NCBI GenBank assembly: GCA_016271365.2
Contig: CM028131.1
Location: 282,656,001 to 282,720,000, forward strand
Direction: 5' to 3'
DNA length: 64,000 bases
From: Neoceratodus forsteri
Taxonomy: Eukaryota > Chordata > Ceratodontiformes > Ceratodontidae
Each line of letters starts with the position of its first letter. Position 1 is the first letter of the stretch. This document shows positions 20,750 through 32,241 of this stretch, in pieces. The position numbers and the translations under genes were made by a program. The notes beneath the pieces were generated by a model, which was given only the letters and a program-made list of their open reading frames with translations, had not been told where the DNA came from and made no database searches.

Positions 20750-22833
20750 ATGGGTGATGTGAAGTCTGCTCTGGGTTTCTGGATATGTGCCTGTGGGCAG
20801 AAGATGTCCCAGACGGATCCGCACAACATGTGCATGTACAGCCTGTGCCACAAGCACAATCCCCAGGCCTGCGGTATTTGCTGCACTTTCCACCTGTCCA
20901 GTTGGGAGGATCGTCACGCCTGCCTGTTCTTAGGTCATCCGGATGATCGAGACCTGCCGGTCAAATCTAAGAATACCCGTCAGGTGGGCTTCATGTCTGC
21001 AGGGTCCGCCGAGCAACTTGCAGTGTTTGAGGAGGCCGCGGCTCATGCCTCCTCGGCGTCGGCATTTTTGCCACTCTCCTTGGTTGTCTCCTTTACTGGA
21101 GCATTCAGAGAATTGTACCAGGCCCTTGCCACTCACGGGCAGGGTCCCTCTAAGCACAGATCAGAGTCTAAAAAAGAGACCAAGAAATGGTTTTGCCATC
21201 GATTGTGGGATTTGGGATCGCTCTCGGGCCTCTGATTCCTGTGCTTCTCAGGAGGTTCCGACTTGGGTCGATGCCTCAACCCAGGTCACGGACCCCACGG
21301 TCTCCCCATCAGGCCAGTTGGTTGAGATGCAGGACAATCTTCCGACTGAGATTTTTCTGGAGCTGATCGACCCATTGTCACCCAAAGAGGCCGATACCAC
21401 CCTATTCAGGACTCCGGTGCCTTTGACTCAGGGCATGGATCAGTCGGCTGCTCCGCCATCCCTCCCTCAGGAGATTCTGGACCCAGAAGTTCTTCAGCAT
21501 TCGCCAGCCCCTCCGAGGCCCACCATCGGTCCCCCCAGCGGTCGAGGTCACAGTCCAGCTCCCCATCCCCCATGCTGAGCAGCCTGCATCGACGCTCACA
21601 GTCTTGACGCTTGGGGTAGTAGTGTCACTGCTACTCTTCATCCTCGGGTGAGGAGAGACTTCAGCGCAAGTTACGTCAACGTTACGAGGACTTGATGAGA
21701 CAGCAGCTCATTTTTACCTGAATAAAGCCCATTCCAGCTTCGATCCCTGCCATCACTTAGCTCTCCCCACAGAGGACAACACCTTCTCTGCCTCGGCAGG
21801 AGCCAACCGTCAGGTTCTGGCTCGGCCTCCACCAGCTTCTCTACCAATTCGGGTAGAGCCGCTGCCAAAACAGCCAAAGATCAGTGCTCCGACCAAGGAG
21901 TACCACCTAACCTTGGATATCCCCCATTGGCCATCGGTCATCGTCACCCCTGACCGTCCTCAGAGGGTCAGTGGGGACTCTGTGGGTAGACCCCTCTTTG
22001 ATGAATCCTTGGAGTCGGAGGGCTCCTCTTTGCACTCTTGTCTGGTGGACATGGAGTTGATCGGGGATCTCGTGATGGAGGAAGGCCCTACCTCTTTTAT
22101 GGGCCTGCTCTGTCTTATCTCGGGGTCCACGGGTCTCCCGATGAGGCCCGTTCAGAAGTGGACATGGTATCTGCTCACTGAGATCCTGGACTAGGGTGAT
22201 TCCCCTGGGGGAGCATTTCCGATGGCAGAGGCCATTTTGGGCCCTGCCTTGGAGCTGTGGCAGCATCAGGCCTCCGGCACTGCGCCGTTGGCTCGGATGG
22301 CCTGCAAGTATGCAGTCCCTGTCGGGTCCCCTTCCAGGTTCATGGAGCACCCCTCGGATGAGGGCCGTATGGTGGATTCCATGTTCAGGTGCTCAGGCGA
22401 CGTTGACAAACTGCCCAATAAGGAGTCCAAGAAGGTTGACCATATGGCCAAGAAGGTCTGTGCTGCCTCCTCTCTTGGCCTTCGCCAGGCGAGTTCGGCC
22501 TTTTTGATGGCCCATTTTCCCCGTACCCTTCAGGGCACACTCGATGGGGTTCTGCCTCATCTTCCAGCAGACCTCCAGACCACGGTCATGCAGGTACAGG
22601 ACCAGGGCTTAGCTGTAGCCAAACAGCTCCAGATGGCCATGGACATCAGCAGCTCATGTGCCCGGTCTGTGTTTGCCACGGTGGCCATGCACCGTAGGGC
22701 TTGGTTGCGGATCTCGACCTTCACGGCAGATACCCAGCACATGCTGGTGGATATCCCCTTCCTTGGTACCGACTTGTTCCGGCCCGGGGTCGAGGGGCAC
22801 CTCACCCATCTCGAAAGTCCAGTGCCACCTTAG
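20750..22833 (+). pseudogene. DIRS-C gag-like ORF1, 5' part (frameshifted)
   Basis: Gag-like protein. The ATG at 20,750 sits in CACCATGGG, a strong initiation context, and opens MGDVKSALGFWICACGQ. A Cys/His-rich region (CACGQ, HNMCMYSLCHKH, ACGICC) matches the nucleic-acid-binding cluster of other gags. The first frame stops at 21,235. The acidic, Pro-rich middle continues in other frames (20,943-21,578; 21,913-22,194). The conserved C-terminal block at 22,222-22,833 has NKESKKVDHMAKK, AASSLGLRQASSAFLMAHF, MHRRAWLRISTFTADTQ and VDIPFLGTDLF, homologous to DIRS-E. The end of gag lies beyond the LINE, at 24,830-25,080. Confidence 0.8.
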
Positions 22834-22872
22834 ACTCGGTGACTTCCACCCAGAGAGACCCCAAAGGCTCTA

Positions 22873-24825
22873 AGAAATCAGAGCAAGCAAATCTTTATTT
22901 CTTTAGCGCTATTCCAAAGCTCATAGCACTTCACATGTTACAGCAATAAAACCTATAGAACAACAAGTATAAAAAATGTTTCATATATTCAATCTTAAAA
23001 TAAATAAAAGATGGTGGTAGGCTAACCAGTACTAATATTAGGAAATGCAAGGGAAAATAAATATGTTTTTAGGGCAGATTTAAAACCCTCGATGGTCAGG
23101 CACTCTCTAATCCGATGAGGTAGAGAATTCCACAGGGTCGGGGCCGCATAAGCAAAAGATTGAGCCCCTGAGGTCTTCAGCCAAATCCTGGGAACCTCTA
23201 GAAATCCCCTGTCGGCAGAAAAGAGTGAGCGGGAGGGGCAGTAGGGACGAAGAAGATCTTGCAAGTAGCATGGTCCCTGCCCGTGTAGGGCTTTATAGGT
23301 CAGTAGCCCGCCAGGAAGGTGATCCACCAATGTATAGGCAACCATTGCAGTTCGCGGAGCACAGGAGTGACATGGCTAGATCTAGGTAAGCCAGTCAACA
23401 ACCTAGCCGCCGGATTCTGCACTAGCTGCTGTCGGTGGATATAAAACTCCAGTAGCCCCAGGTAAAGGGCATTGCAGTAATCAAGGCACGAGGTAACAAA
23501 GGCATGGACCAATATTAGAAGATCACCAAGTGGGACCAGGTGCTTGATCCGGGCAATGTTCTTTAGATGGCAAAAAGAGGTTTTAACGACAGCCAACACC
23601 TGAGATTTTAATTTCAGGCTGCTGTAGAACACTATGCCCAGATTTCACACCCGATCAGTGGTGAGCAGCTGGTCGCCCCCTAGCTAAAGCCCTGAGGGTA
23701 GTCCTGCGCCAACCCTACACCTTGGCGACCAGGGTCCACCACCAGCACCTCAGTTTTGCCCGAGTTCAACCTTTGCCAGTTGGCACTCATCCAGTCCTGG
23801 ATCTCGGAGAGGCAGATGTTAAAAACCAAGATCGCATCACCCTGTTCAGGCACAAAGGACATGTAGAGCTGAGTGTCATCTGCATAGCAGTGATCACTCA
23901 GCCCATACCACCTTATACTGTCTCGCATCGGCAACAAGTACACTGCAAACAATATGGGAGACAGCACAGTGCCCTATGGAACCCCACATAAGAGGGAGAG
24001 AGGAGCCAAGGAATAAATTCCTGACACCACTCTCTGAGTCCTGCCAGTGAGGAATGATCGAAACCATCTAAGGACAGTACCAGACAGTTCACAGAATATC
24101 TGCAGGCATTCCAGCAGCACGCCATGGTCTACAGTGTCAAACGCTGCAGAGAAATCATTGAGAACCAAAATGGAACGGCTTTTCTGATCTGTTGTTGTCA
24201 GATCATTAAGTACCCGAACCAGAGCGGTCTCGGTACTATGCCTCTTCCTGAACCCAGATTGGAGAGGATCGTAGACATTGTGGGTTGTCAAATGGTTGTC
24301 CAGCTGCACCGCAACCACCTTCTCAATAACCTTACCCACAAAGGGCAGGTTAGAGACAGGTCTGTAGTTAGATGAGCAGTCTGAGTTGAGGGAAGCTTTC
24401 TTCAGGAGAGGTATTATTACCGCTTCCTTCAGTGGGTCCAGAAACACCCCTGAATCCAATGAGAACCAGACAGTCTCAGCAAGCACCGGGCCATTGACAT
24501 CAATGCATCCCGCCAGGAGGCACACTGAGCCTGGATCCAGGCTACAGAAGGTGGGGCGTATACTGTTGACGATCTACACAATGTCCTTGATCGCCGGCTG
24601 GCCAGAGTCAAACCAGGCAGGTCAAGGACATGCAACCTCATGTCGATCACCACAATAACCATTTGAGGGTGCTGAGCTGATCTCCGACCTGATCGTGGGA
24701 ATCTTATCGGTGAAGAATCTAGCAAACTCATCGTACTTAACAAGCGAAGATGCCTCCTGTGGCTGAAGACAGGCTGGACTGCACAACCTGCCAACAGTCT
24801 GGAAGAGCTGAGTAGGTCAGTTCCT
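22873..24825 (-). mobile_element. L2-like LINE, 5'-truncated, inserted in DIRS-C gag
   Basis: A minus-strand non-LTR retrotransposon. The RT is read from about 24,530 down to 23,040 with several frame changes. Visible blocks: LKEAVIIPLLKK, NYRPVSNLPFVGKVIEKV, LQSGFRKRHSTETAL, FSAAFDTVDHGVLL, the catalytic CYADDTQLYMSF (23,880-23,920), MSANWQRLNSGKTEVL, and a C-terminal YAAPTLWNSLPHRIR block near 23,110. No endonuclease domain is present, so the copy is 5'-truncated. The 3' end at 22,873 reads, on the minus strand, as AATAGCGCTAAAGAAATAAA and on into the DIRS sequence. DIRS-C gag matches DIRS-E gag on both sides, which fixes the borders to within about 15 bp. Confidence 0.88.
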
Positions 24826-25196
24826 CGCCAGCAGCAATCTGAAGAGGCCCTTTCGGCCCCTCTCTACTCCTGTGTCCAAACCTGCCAAGCCCCAAGCTGG
24901 ACAGCAGGCTCATGCCTGGTGACCACTGCCAAAGTCAGTGGCCGCGGTCGTCTGCAAGCCTGGAGCACAAGACTCCGGTGGCTGTTCAGCCGGGCCCTCC
25001 TCTGCCTCCAAGCCTGCCCAGTGACGGGATGAGGGGTGCCTCCCTCAAGTTCGTCACGCCTCCCCTAGGTCCTCCTGTGAGGGTCCAGCTCCACCACTTC
25101 CTTTCCACCTGGTCCACTGTTACCATGGACAGGTGGGTCCTCGAGGTGGTCAGTCAGGGTCTGCTTCTGGAGTTCGAGGCATACCCACCCTGCTGA
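24826..25196 (+). pseudogene. DIRS-C gag 3' end and RT start after the LINE
   Basis: Sequence resumes at about 24,830 with a Pro/Gln-rich gag tail (KRPFRPLSTPVSK in one frame) that parallels DIRS-E at 44,020-44,200. It passes through PSLPSDGMRGASLKFVTPP and enters the RT leader HFLSTWSTVTMDRWVLEVVSQ, which matches SDKWVLEVVSQG of DIRS-B. Contiguity with the pre-LINE part is shown by alignment with DIRS-E, where the same region is uninterrupted. Confidence 0.75.
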
Positions 25197-26480
25197 GCCT
25201 GCACCACATGAGAGGGCATCCTGTCGGCCCTTTAGGATGACACAGCCCAGCTAGAAGGTCATGTCTCCTGTCGTGGACCCTCCGGAACACCCAGCGTTTG
25301 TCTCCAGGTACTTCCTGGTGCCAAAATGGACGGGGGGCTAGCACCTCATCTTAGAGCTGTACGACCTGAACAAGTTCATCAGATCATGCACCTTCAGGGT
25401 GGTCATTCTGTCTGAGATCATACCATTTCTCGAGCAGATCATGTGATTTTGCCCCCTGGATCTTCAGGATGCATTTTTTCACATTCCACTCAGTCCGTCC
25501 CACCGCCAGTAATTCTGGTTCCAGGCAGAGGAGATCCTCTACGAGTTCCAGGGCATGCCATTTGGCCTGTCCTTGGCCCCAGGGTCTTCACCAAGTGCAT
25601 TGCAGTGGTGGCAGCTTACTTGAGGCGCCGAGGAGTCCGTGTTTACCCCTTCCTGGATGACTGGCTGATTGCGGGTCCCTCCAGGCAGGAGGTGGAGTGG
25701 TCCACGGACGTGGCCCTCCAGGCTTTCATCTCCCTTGGCCTCCTGGTCAGTGAGGCAGAGTTGGAACTTGTGCCTTCGCAGGTGATCAGTTTCTTTGGGG
25801 CAGAGCTCGACTCTTGCAGAGCCGGGGCTTGGCTTCCGGCGTTCAGGGTGGAGGCTCTCTCCTCCTTTGCTCGATCATTTCGGGTTGGGCAGTTCTGCCC
25901 TGCTCAGGACTTCCTGCACCTCCTGGGATACATGGCAGCCTTTCACCTGTGTGGTCCATTGGGCTCACTGGAGAATGTGCTTTCTGCAGTGGGAGCTGGC
26001 CCGTCGGTGGTCTCAGCACAAGGGCCGCTCCGACCAGCCGGTCACTGTGACCTAGCCAATGTGGGATGCTTCCAGTTATGGTTAGTCCCAGAACATCTAC
26101 AGGAAGGGACCCCAATTGTCCGCTTGTATGCCCAGAGCTGGCGGTCATCCTCACGACCGATGCCTCTCTCATGGGCTGGGGTGCTCATCTGGGGGAACAC
26201 AGAGTCCATGGGCTCTGGACCCCTGGTGCCACATCAGCCTGTGTGACCTCAGGGCAGTTCGGCTGGCGCTGACTATATTTGTTCTGCACATCTGGGGTCA
26301 GGTGTTTCAGGTCCAGAGAGACAACACCACGAGCATGTACTATCTCAGTAAATAGGGTGGGATGCACTCACGGCCACTGTGCAAGGAAACCCTCCATGTG
26401 TGGACCCTTGTGCGCAGCCTGGAGGCCGATCTCCTAGCCATCCATATGGCAGGGGCCCTCCAGCCAGCTGGCGGATGCTC
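25197..26480 (+). pseudogene. DIRS-C reverse transcriptase/RNase H (multiple frameshifts)
   Basis: RT/RNase H of DIRS-C, heavily broken. RT blocks are PRVFTKCIAVVAAYLRRRG and the catalytic FLDDWLIAG (Y changed to F just before L-D-D: YPFLDDW), followed by LLVSEAELELVPSQ and DFLHLLGYMAAF. The RNase H domain shows ILTTDASLMGWGAHLGEH, a damaged LELRAV region and QRDNTTSMYYL (26,320-26,345), with further frame changes. The two catalytic Asp of LDD are present. Frame changes occur around 25,440-25,560 and 26,050-26,270, and a TAG follows the YYLSK block. It cannot make a full-length enzyme. Confidence 0.82.
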
Positions 26481-27935
26481 TCAGCCATGTGGGCGAGTCG
26501 TCTCATGAGTGGTCTCTTCACCCAGAGGTAGTACACAATCTGTTCTCCCAGTTCAGCACCCCTCAGGTGGACCTGTTCACCTCCAGGAGAAACACAAAGC
26601 TGAGGCTGTTTTGTGCCCACCCCCCTCAGCAGGGATCACTGCAGGGGGATGCCTTCTTGAGGCCCTGGATTCCAGACCTCTTCTATGCTTTCCCTTCACT
26701 TCCCTTGATTCATGAAGTGTTGCCCAAGGCCAGGAGGGACAAGGCATAGGTGATCTTGGTGACTTCAGACTGGCCCTGCCAGTTCTGGTAATCCCAGTCT
26801 CCTCAGCAGCAGGCTCCCGAGGTGTCTTCCTCTCTGTCTGGACCTGCTGTCCATCAATCAGGAGAAGGTACTCCTTCAGTCTCTGCTCCTGACAGCCTGG
26901 TTTCTGAGCGGCTAGAGTTCCAGAGTTTTGGTCTCTCTGAAGGTGTCTTCACTGTTGTGGAGGCATCTTGGAAGGAGTAGACCAGGAAATGCTATGCCTT
27001 CAAGTGGAAGAGGTTCTCCATTTGATGCCAGGGCAGGGGGGCTGGACCCCTTGTCCTGTCCAGTGGCTAGCATCCTTGATTATCTGTGGTCCCTCTCTAA
27101 GTCGAGCCTTTGGTTGATGACCCTTAAGTCCCAGGTGGCCATCTCTGCTTACCAAGCGTGGGCCAGTCTGCAGTTGGTGGTGCAGGAGAAGGTGGTCTGG
27201 CATTTTTTCAAAGGCCTTGGACTACATTTCCCCTCCGGTGCGTGAACCACCATGGGACCTGCTACTGGTTTTGGCAAAGCTCATGGTCAAGCCATTCAAA
27301 CCGATGCACAGGTGTGACATGTCTTATTTGTTGTGGAAGACCGCCTTCCTGATGGCTATTGCGTCACCCAGAAGGATCACTGAGCTCCAGGCACTTTCAG
27401 TGGAGTCTCCTTATCTGGTCTTCCACAGGGACAAGGTTGTCTTGCGTTCCAACCCGAAATTCCTCCCAAAGGTTGTATCAGAGTTTTACCTTAACCAGGT
27501 GATTAATCTCCCAGTGTATTTCACCAGTCACACCTCAGAGGCTGAGCACAGGCTCCATACTTTGGACCCGGGCGAGCGCTTGCCTACTATAAGGAACGCA
27601 CGGCTGAAGTTCGGGAAGTAGTTCGCCAGCTGTTTGTCACCTACGCTGAAGCCGCACCAGGCAGACCAGCAGCAAAGCGGACAGTTGGCAGGTGGATTAT
27701 ATCCAGCATCGACCTCTGCTATAGGTTGACGGGTAAGGTGCCTTCTGGAGGGCATTCAACCTGTCATACCGCTGCCTCTGTGGCTGCTTCCAGGGATGCC
27801 CCTGTCAGGAAATCTGCAGGGCTGCTACCTGGAGGTCAGCACACACCTTCATTTCCCATTACTACATTGAAATCAAGTCATGCCAGGATACTGGTTTTGG
27901 GGCCTCAGTTCTACAATCTCTGTTTCCTAAGTAGA
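26481..27935 (+). pseudogene. DIRS-C tyrosine recombinase (HxxR mutated, frameshifted)
   Basis: The linker and recombinase follow RNase H. The conserved linker at 26,489-26,749 (HEWSLHPEVV, STPQVDLF, DLFYAFPSLPLIHEV) precedes a damaged core-binding domain near 26,980-27,200. The catalytic domain carries SPRRITELQALS (Arg I) and VFHRDKVVLRSNPKFLPKV at 27,217-27,621, then changes frame. Box II reads HSTC: codon 27,762-27,764 is TGT where DIRS-E has CGC. The nucleophile region (FPITT, then SHYYIE-type residues in another frame) is frameshifted. It ends NLCFLSR/FPK near 27,935. At least three lesions inactivate it. Confidence 0.8.
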
Positions 27936-27978
27936 GGGTGTATGCCTTGCCTCACTCCTCCCGGAGAACTGCTAGGAG

Positions 27979-28040
27979 TCTGCCAGAAGTGTGGATAGAT
28001 CATCATATCCATGTCCCTAGAAAAACAAGTTACTTGCCTG
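27979..28040 (+). repeat. DIRS-C ICR, first half (split by DIRS-D)
   Basis: TCTGCCAGAAGTGTGGATAG, then CATCATATCC, CCCTAGAAA and GTTACTTGCCT. This aligns with the intact DIRS-E ICR at 47,101-47,160. The second half resumes at 32,639 (TTACAGTAGTTC, ATATGATGTTCATCCACAC). DIRS-D therefore sits near the middle of the ICR. Confidence 0.88.
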
Positions 28041-28225
28041 ATCTTCCTGGACTAAAAGTCTCCACCACTCATTCACATCAATGGGACTACACTGGAGGCG
28101 CTAGGACCCCGCGGGAGCCAAAAATCTTCAGGAGGGCTGGTGCCGGGATAGGACCTCTCATGCGCAGCGCTGCGAGACTAGCTCGGCGATGACCCTCCAA
28201 CCGACTCAGTTCCTTTTATCCCACC
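28041..28225 (+). repeat. DIRS-D left ITR
   Basis: Inverse complement of 32,410-32,638. Blocks: ATCTTCCTGGAC, GTCTCCACCACTCATTCACA, GGGAGCCAAAAATCTTCAGG, GCAGCGCTGCGAGACTAGCT and CCAACCGACTCAGT. It is near-identical in the outer 110 bp to DIRS-H at 63,326-63,430. Confidence 0.9.
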
Positions 28226-28359
28226 GAGTGCACTTCAATGTCGACGTCGTTCGCATGCCAGGAGTCAAGTCTTTGTCTTTACGACAACAGCTATAGTTGT
28301 TCAGTATTAGATTAATTTACTACTTTAGTGTTCTTTTCTTATTTAAAAAAAAAGAGAGA

Positions 28360-29900
28360 GAAGATGACGAACAAGAAGAAAAAGAAATTCTCAGCCTGCC
28401 ATCAACTGAGTCGACCTTAGACGGTAGTGGTGATGGTAGGGAGACTTTGTTTGAAAACTGTGACGGCAATGGGGCTGTATCCAGTCTGCCATCCTTTGTG
28501 TGGTCGGGAGGGGGGGGGTCCGACCACAGGCAGTCTGGTGCTCGGGGGGGAGGGGACAATCCACCCGAAGCACAAAAGCAGCAGGCCTGTTCCTGACCTC
28601 GATCAGGGACCCGGCTCCGCTCAACCTCGAGCTCTTCCTTCTCCTGTTGGTGGAAGAATAAATGGTACCGCTCGAGGTCGCCCTCTGGTATGTCTGCATG
28701 GGGGTCATCGGTGGTGGCGAGCGGCAGGCCTGACCTGACTTCAGTGGGGTCCTCTGTGGCTCCGTTCTTAATGGCTGCGATCTTTGACACTAGGCCTCGT
28801 CCCTCTCCCCGATGGGGCTCTGTTGAGCAGTTTCACCTCTGTGCCGCTCTTTTAGAGCAGGGGGTTTGATGTCTGCCCAGTTGATTTGGCCAGTGGACCT
28901 GGTTCAGGGGCCTTCAGGCCTCGGAGCCACTGGGCCACGGCCGAGTTGGGCAGGCAGGATATGTACAGTGCCTTCTCCAGTGTCAACGCCATTGACGCCA
29001 ACCCCGCGTGCCTACCCCCCTCACCTTTTCTTCTGCAGGGGCCGGTACAGGTACCGCTTTTCTTCTCCCCCTTTTTTTCTTCAGGTCTAGGCCCAGGATG
29101 CCTGACGCCGTGTGTGGTGCCGGCGCTGTGAGTGCTGCCAACTAGTGCTTTGCAGAATTCTGGCAAAACTAAATTCTGCAGAATTTTCATTTTTCCACGG
29201 ATCTCAGTTTCCTCAGAAATTGTTGCAGAATGGTTTTCCGCTGAATAAAATGCTGATATTCCGTGAATCTTAGTAGTGGAGCTCCACAGAAGAATCAGTG
29301 AAATTCCAGTGGAGATTCTGCTGGTGGAATTGTTATTCCACGCCGATTCCTCTGGCGGAATTCCGCATTCCACACAGCACTATGCTGGCTCCATGAATGA
29401 CACGAACTCCTCAACGCCATTCTGGATGGCAGTCTCTCTTGTGATACTGGCCTGGACCCGCCTTTTGGAGCTTCTTCTGGGGTAGAAGTGGATCTAGATG
29501 AGTCTCTCTCTGTCCTACTTTGTCGGAGACACAGTGGATGACTCATTTTAGAGGCTGGAGGGCAAGCCTTATGTATCAGCAGAGCCTGTGATGGAAGATC
29601 TTCTTTTCAGGTTTACCTCAGGGATATGGGGTCCACCATAACATTTCAGACTTCATCTGTGGACCGAAGCAGACTTCTGCTTCTGGAGTTCCTTCAGTCT
29701 GCAGTACAAGTACACCCTGTGGAACACACTAAATTCAGTGGTCGAGAGCCTTCCGGGCTCTACTGCTCCATTGATAGAGGCATATAGCCCAATAATCAGC
29801 TAAAAGCTTTTATAGACCCCTATGACGCTACCCCTAGGGTGGCTACTGTTGACAGCGATCATTGGTTCGGTCCTCAGATTGAGCTCTGGAGGGTGCTCAG
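28360..29900 (+). pseudogene. DIRS-D gag-like region (degenerate)
   Basis: Remnant of the gag-like ORF. It is recognised by alignment with DIRS-H: both contain a QSGARG block, a KKQQ/QKQQ block and a basic YRSRSPSGMSA/HRSRSPSGMSA motif (here near 28,670-28,700). The open frame of 99 codons at 28,297-28,596 ends at a stop before that motif, so the reading frame is broken. No Cys-rich cluster is clear. The 3' part (29,400-29,900) holds acidic, Leu-rich segments with stops. Function cannot survive. The boundaries are approximate. Confidence 0.6.
29143..29382. mobile_element. MITE-like insertion in DIRS-D gag
   Basis: A 240-bp AT-richer segment inside GC-rich gag. It begins TAGTGCTTTGCAGAATTCTG and ends with sequence whose complement begins TAGTGCTGTGTGGAATGCGG, giving imperfect terminal inverted repeats of about 20 bp. 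The interior is full of GGAAT/ATTCC and CTGCAGAATT palindromic units. A possible target duplication is CTA or TA (ACTAG at the left, CACTATG at the right). No ORF is present. The transposon class is not assigned. Confidence 0.55.
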
Positions 29901-30059
29901 ACTCCTGCTGCCCCCAGAGGGATGGCACCATCATTATTATTGTAACAGGCTGTCCTTTCAAGGTAGAGGCCTGGAAACCCTTGTCAGGAACCAACTCCTC
30001 ATCTACAAAAAATAAAAAAACAGCAGCAGAGGGCACAGGGCTTGGTACCATCCTCTCGG

Positions 30060-31130
30060 ATCCAGTCCAGGTCCCACCTCAGCTGTCTGAGGTGGATGCC
30101 TATCGACGCAGTAGAAGTTGTTCCACGGCGAGTCGGAACACAGGTTCCTAATTCCTTTGCTTGGTTCTAAGATAACAGGTGTCATACTCCCATTTCTCGA
30201 CCTTGAAATGTTAAACAAGTACCTGTTTAGTGAGGAGTTCACGACAACCTCGGTAGTCAAGCCTTCATTTCCTGGATGTTTGGCTCTGAGCCAGCTGGTC
30301 TGGTTTAGAGTCTTAAGAAGCAGCACAGCATCTCACTCGCTTTCTTCCAGAAGGAGTTTTCTGAATCAGGGAGGTGCCAGATTCACCTTTCCAGCAGCTC
30401 CTTTTCATAGGAGCCCTCCTGGATACCTCCAGGGCGAGAGTTCTTCCTCCTGAGAACAGAAGAAACGACACCTCAGATGTCTCATTACTTCACGGAAAGT
30501 GACTCTGTCTGGGCCCTTTTGATGCAGCGGATGCTGGGACTTATGCCTTCGTCCGCAACAAACAGTGGTCTCCGACCACGCATTCGCAATCCTTCGCATA
30601 AATAACAGAACCTCGGACAAAATTACTTATGTGGTAGACACAGTTGGCCTAGCTTCTGCTTGGTCTACCCTTACCCTCTAAATCCCAGATCACCATCGCC
30701 ACAGTTACTCGTCTGATTGGTTGGAGAGCTCACTGTCAAGACCATCACATTCAGATGTGGAGCCAGGAGTAGGAGCATCATCTTTTCATAAAAGTCTTAG
30801 AGATGAGGGCTCTTTTGCACACTTTCCAAGTCCTGAAGGAGGCCCTCTGCCACAAAGTGATCCCACTTCGGACAGATGACAAAATTGTGATGTTTTCATT
30901 AACAACCAGTGCAGCAATCTCCTACTCTCTGTGCAGGAAGGCTGTGGGGAGGTGGGAGGGGTGCCTTGAGCATGTTGCATCAGTTCAGTCATTGTGCAGT
31001 CGCTATTCGACAAGTGGGGCAGTCCAGACCTGGTCCTTTCTTCATCCCCTCTCAATGCAATTCTGCCTCTATCCTGCTTCAGAAATCCAGACCCTGTTGT
31101 TTTCTGTCAGGATGTATTCGCTGCAGTAGA
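30060..31130 (+). pseudogene. DIRS-D RT/RNase H remnant (RT core deleted)
   Basis: Alignment with B and G identifies short blocks in order. LEMLNKYLFSEEF (near 30,200) matches LRYLNKHLLKPKF of the RT palm. GALLDTSRARVLPPENRR (near 30,410-30,460) matches the post-catalytic GAELNTEKAR region. An RNase H remnant at 30,690-30,960 has LIGWRAH, LEMRALLHTF, LRTDDKIVM and LCRKAVGRW. The stretch holding DAYFHI, PFGLTSAPRVFTK and YLDDW in other copies is missing between the first two blocks, a deletion of roughly 450 bp. The first RNase H Asp motif (TTDAS) is also lost. Stops are frequent. Confidence 0.68.
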
Positions 31131-31399
31131 CAAGATGCTCTTGTAACACTTTCCTCCTCTTCTCTTCGTTTAGAGGGTGCAGCTGAAGTTGTAGGCAAAC
31201 AGGGGCAGGATGATTTTCATCATCCCAGACTGGTCTCTGCAGATATAATTTGCGTAGTAAGTCAGTCAGAAGATCTACCAGGTGACTCCTCTTGACCCGG
31301 TTCATGGCTTTGAGATTGGTCCATCCTTCTTGCCTCTCTTCATCTCCTGCCAGGCCCCTGAGGAGATGGAAGTGAGCAAGTTTTAGGTTTCCAGAAATT

Positions 31400-32025
31400 C
31401 GTAGAGATCTTCTTAGCCACACATAGACCTTCCACCAGGAGGACTTGCATGGCTAAGTGGTTTCACCTCACTATCTGGTGTGCAAATTTCTGTCTGGCCC
31501 CTTTTGGTTGCCCACCAAGTAAAATTATGGGGTGCCTCGTGGATCTGTCGAATGCAGGTCTCCAGTTCTCAGCAGAGAATGTTCACCTGTCCACATTTTC
31601 AGGCTATCTTGAGTCACTGGCCCAGTTACCATTAGTCAAGTTTTGCTTCTCCCTACTTACTTCATTAACTCCAGAATAAAGGGGAGCGCACCCTTTATCT
31701 CTCTGAATGTTGAGGGTTGTGTGATTCTACATTGACAGAATGAAGAGATACACATCCAAGCAACTATTGTATCTTTTTGAATGCCTTGGCTGGATCAGTC
31801 TGTTGTCATGAGATGTATTTCGACTTGGTTAGTAGCATGTCTTCAACACTACTAATCCATGGCAGAGCTCAAGTTGGGCAGCCGGGTTCTCTCCACCCTA
31901 CCGGAGCAGTTGCGGCTTTCCTGGCAGAGATTCGTAATGTACCTGTTGCAGACATCTACAAGGCGACATGTTGGAGCTCAGTGCATACCTTTATAAAGCA
32001 CTGTGTTCGGGATGTCCATGCCTGA
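31400..32025 (+). pseudogene. DIRS-D tyrosine recombinase remnant (catalytic Arg and Tyr lost)
   Basis: The core-binding domain is visible as STRRTCMAKWFHLTIWCANF in one frame near 31,430-31,490, matching STRATYNSKWKRFSIWCSGK of DIRS-B. The first half of the catalytic domain is mostly deleted, so Arg I is not identifiable. The last part (31,777-32,025) has LHPTGAVAAF where others have AHSTRGTAAS, so box II Arg is replaced by Gly, and VHTFIKHCVRD where others have VHTFTKHYSLD, so the nucleophile Tyr is replaced by Cys. It ends with a TGA at 32,023-32,025. Confidence 0.75.
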
Positions 32026-32131
32026 CAGTTAACTTTCTTTGGCAGGGCATCCTTATGGACTTCTGTCCTGAGTGAGCTCTTGTCTCCTACCACCCTACTC
32101 GGGTGGGGGGGGGGGTTTAGCTCGGTACTCT

Positions 32132-32241
32132 CCCATTAGTGTGAATGAGTGGTGGAGACTTTTAGTCCAGGAAGATATGGAAATGATGTACTTACCGTAA
32201 TTCTTGATCTTCTTGGACAAAGTCTCCTCCACTCATTCACA
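32132..32241 (+). repeat. DIRS-D ICR
   Basis: CATTAGTGTGAATGAGTGGT, then CCAGGAAGATAT complements the left terminus. GTACTTACCGTAATTC, then GATCTTCTTGGAC and ACTCATTCACA complements the right terminus. The junction lies near ATATGGAAATGAT. It gives the ends as about 28,041 and 32,638. Confidence 0.88.
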
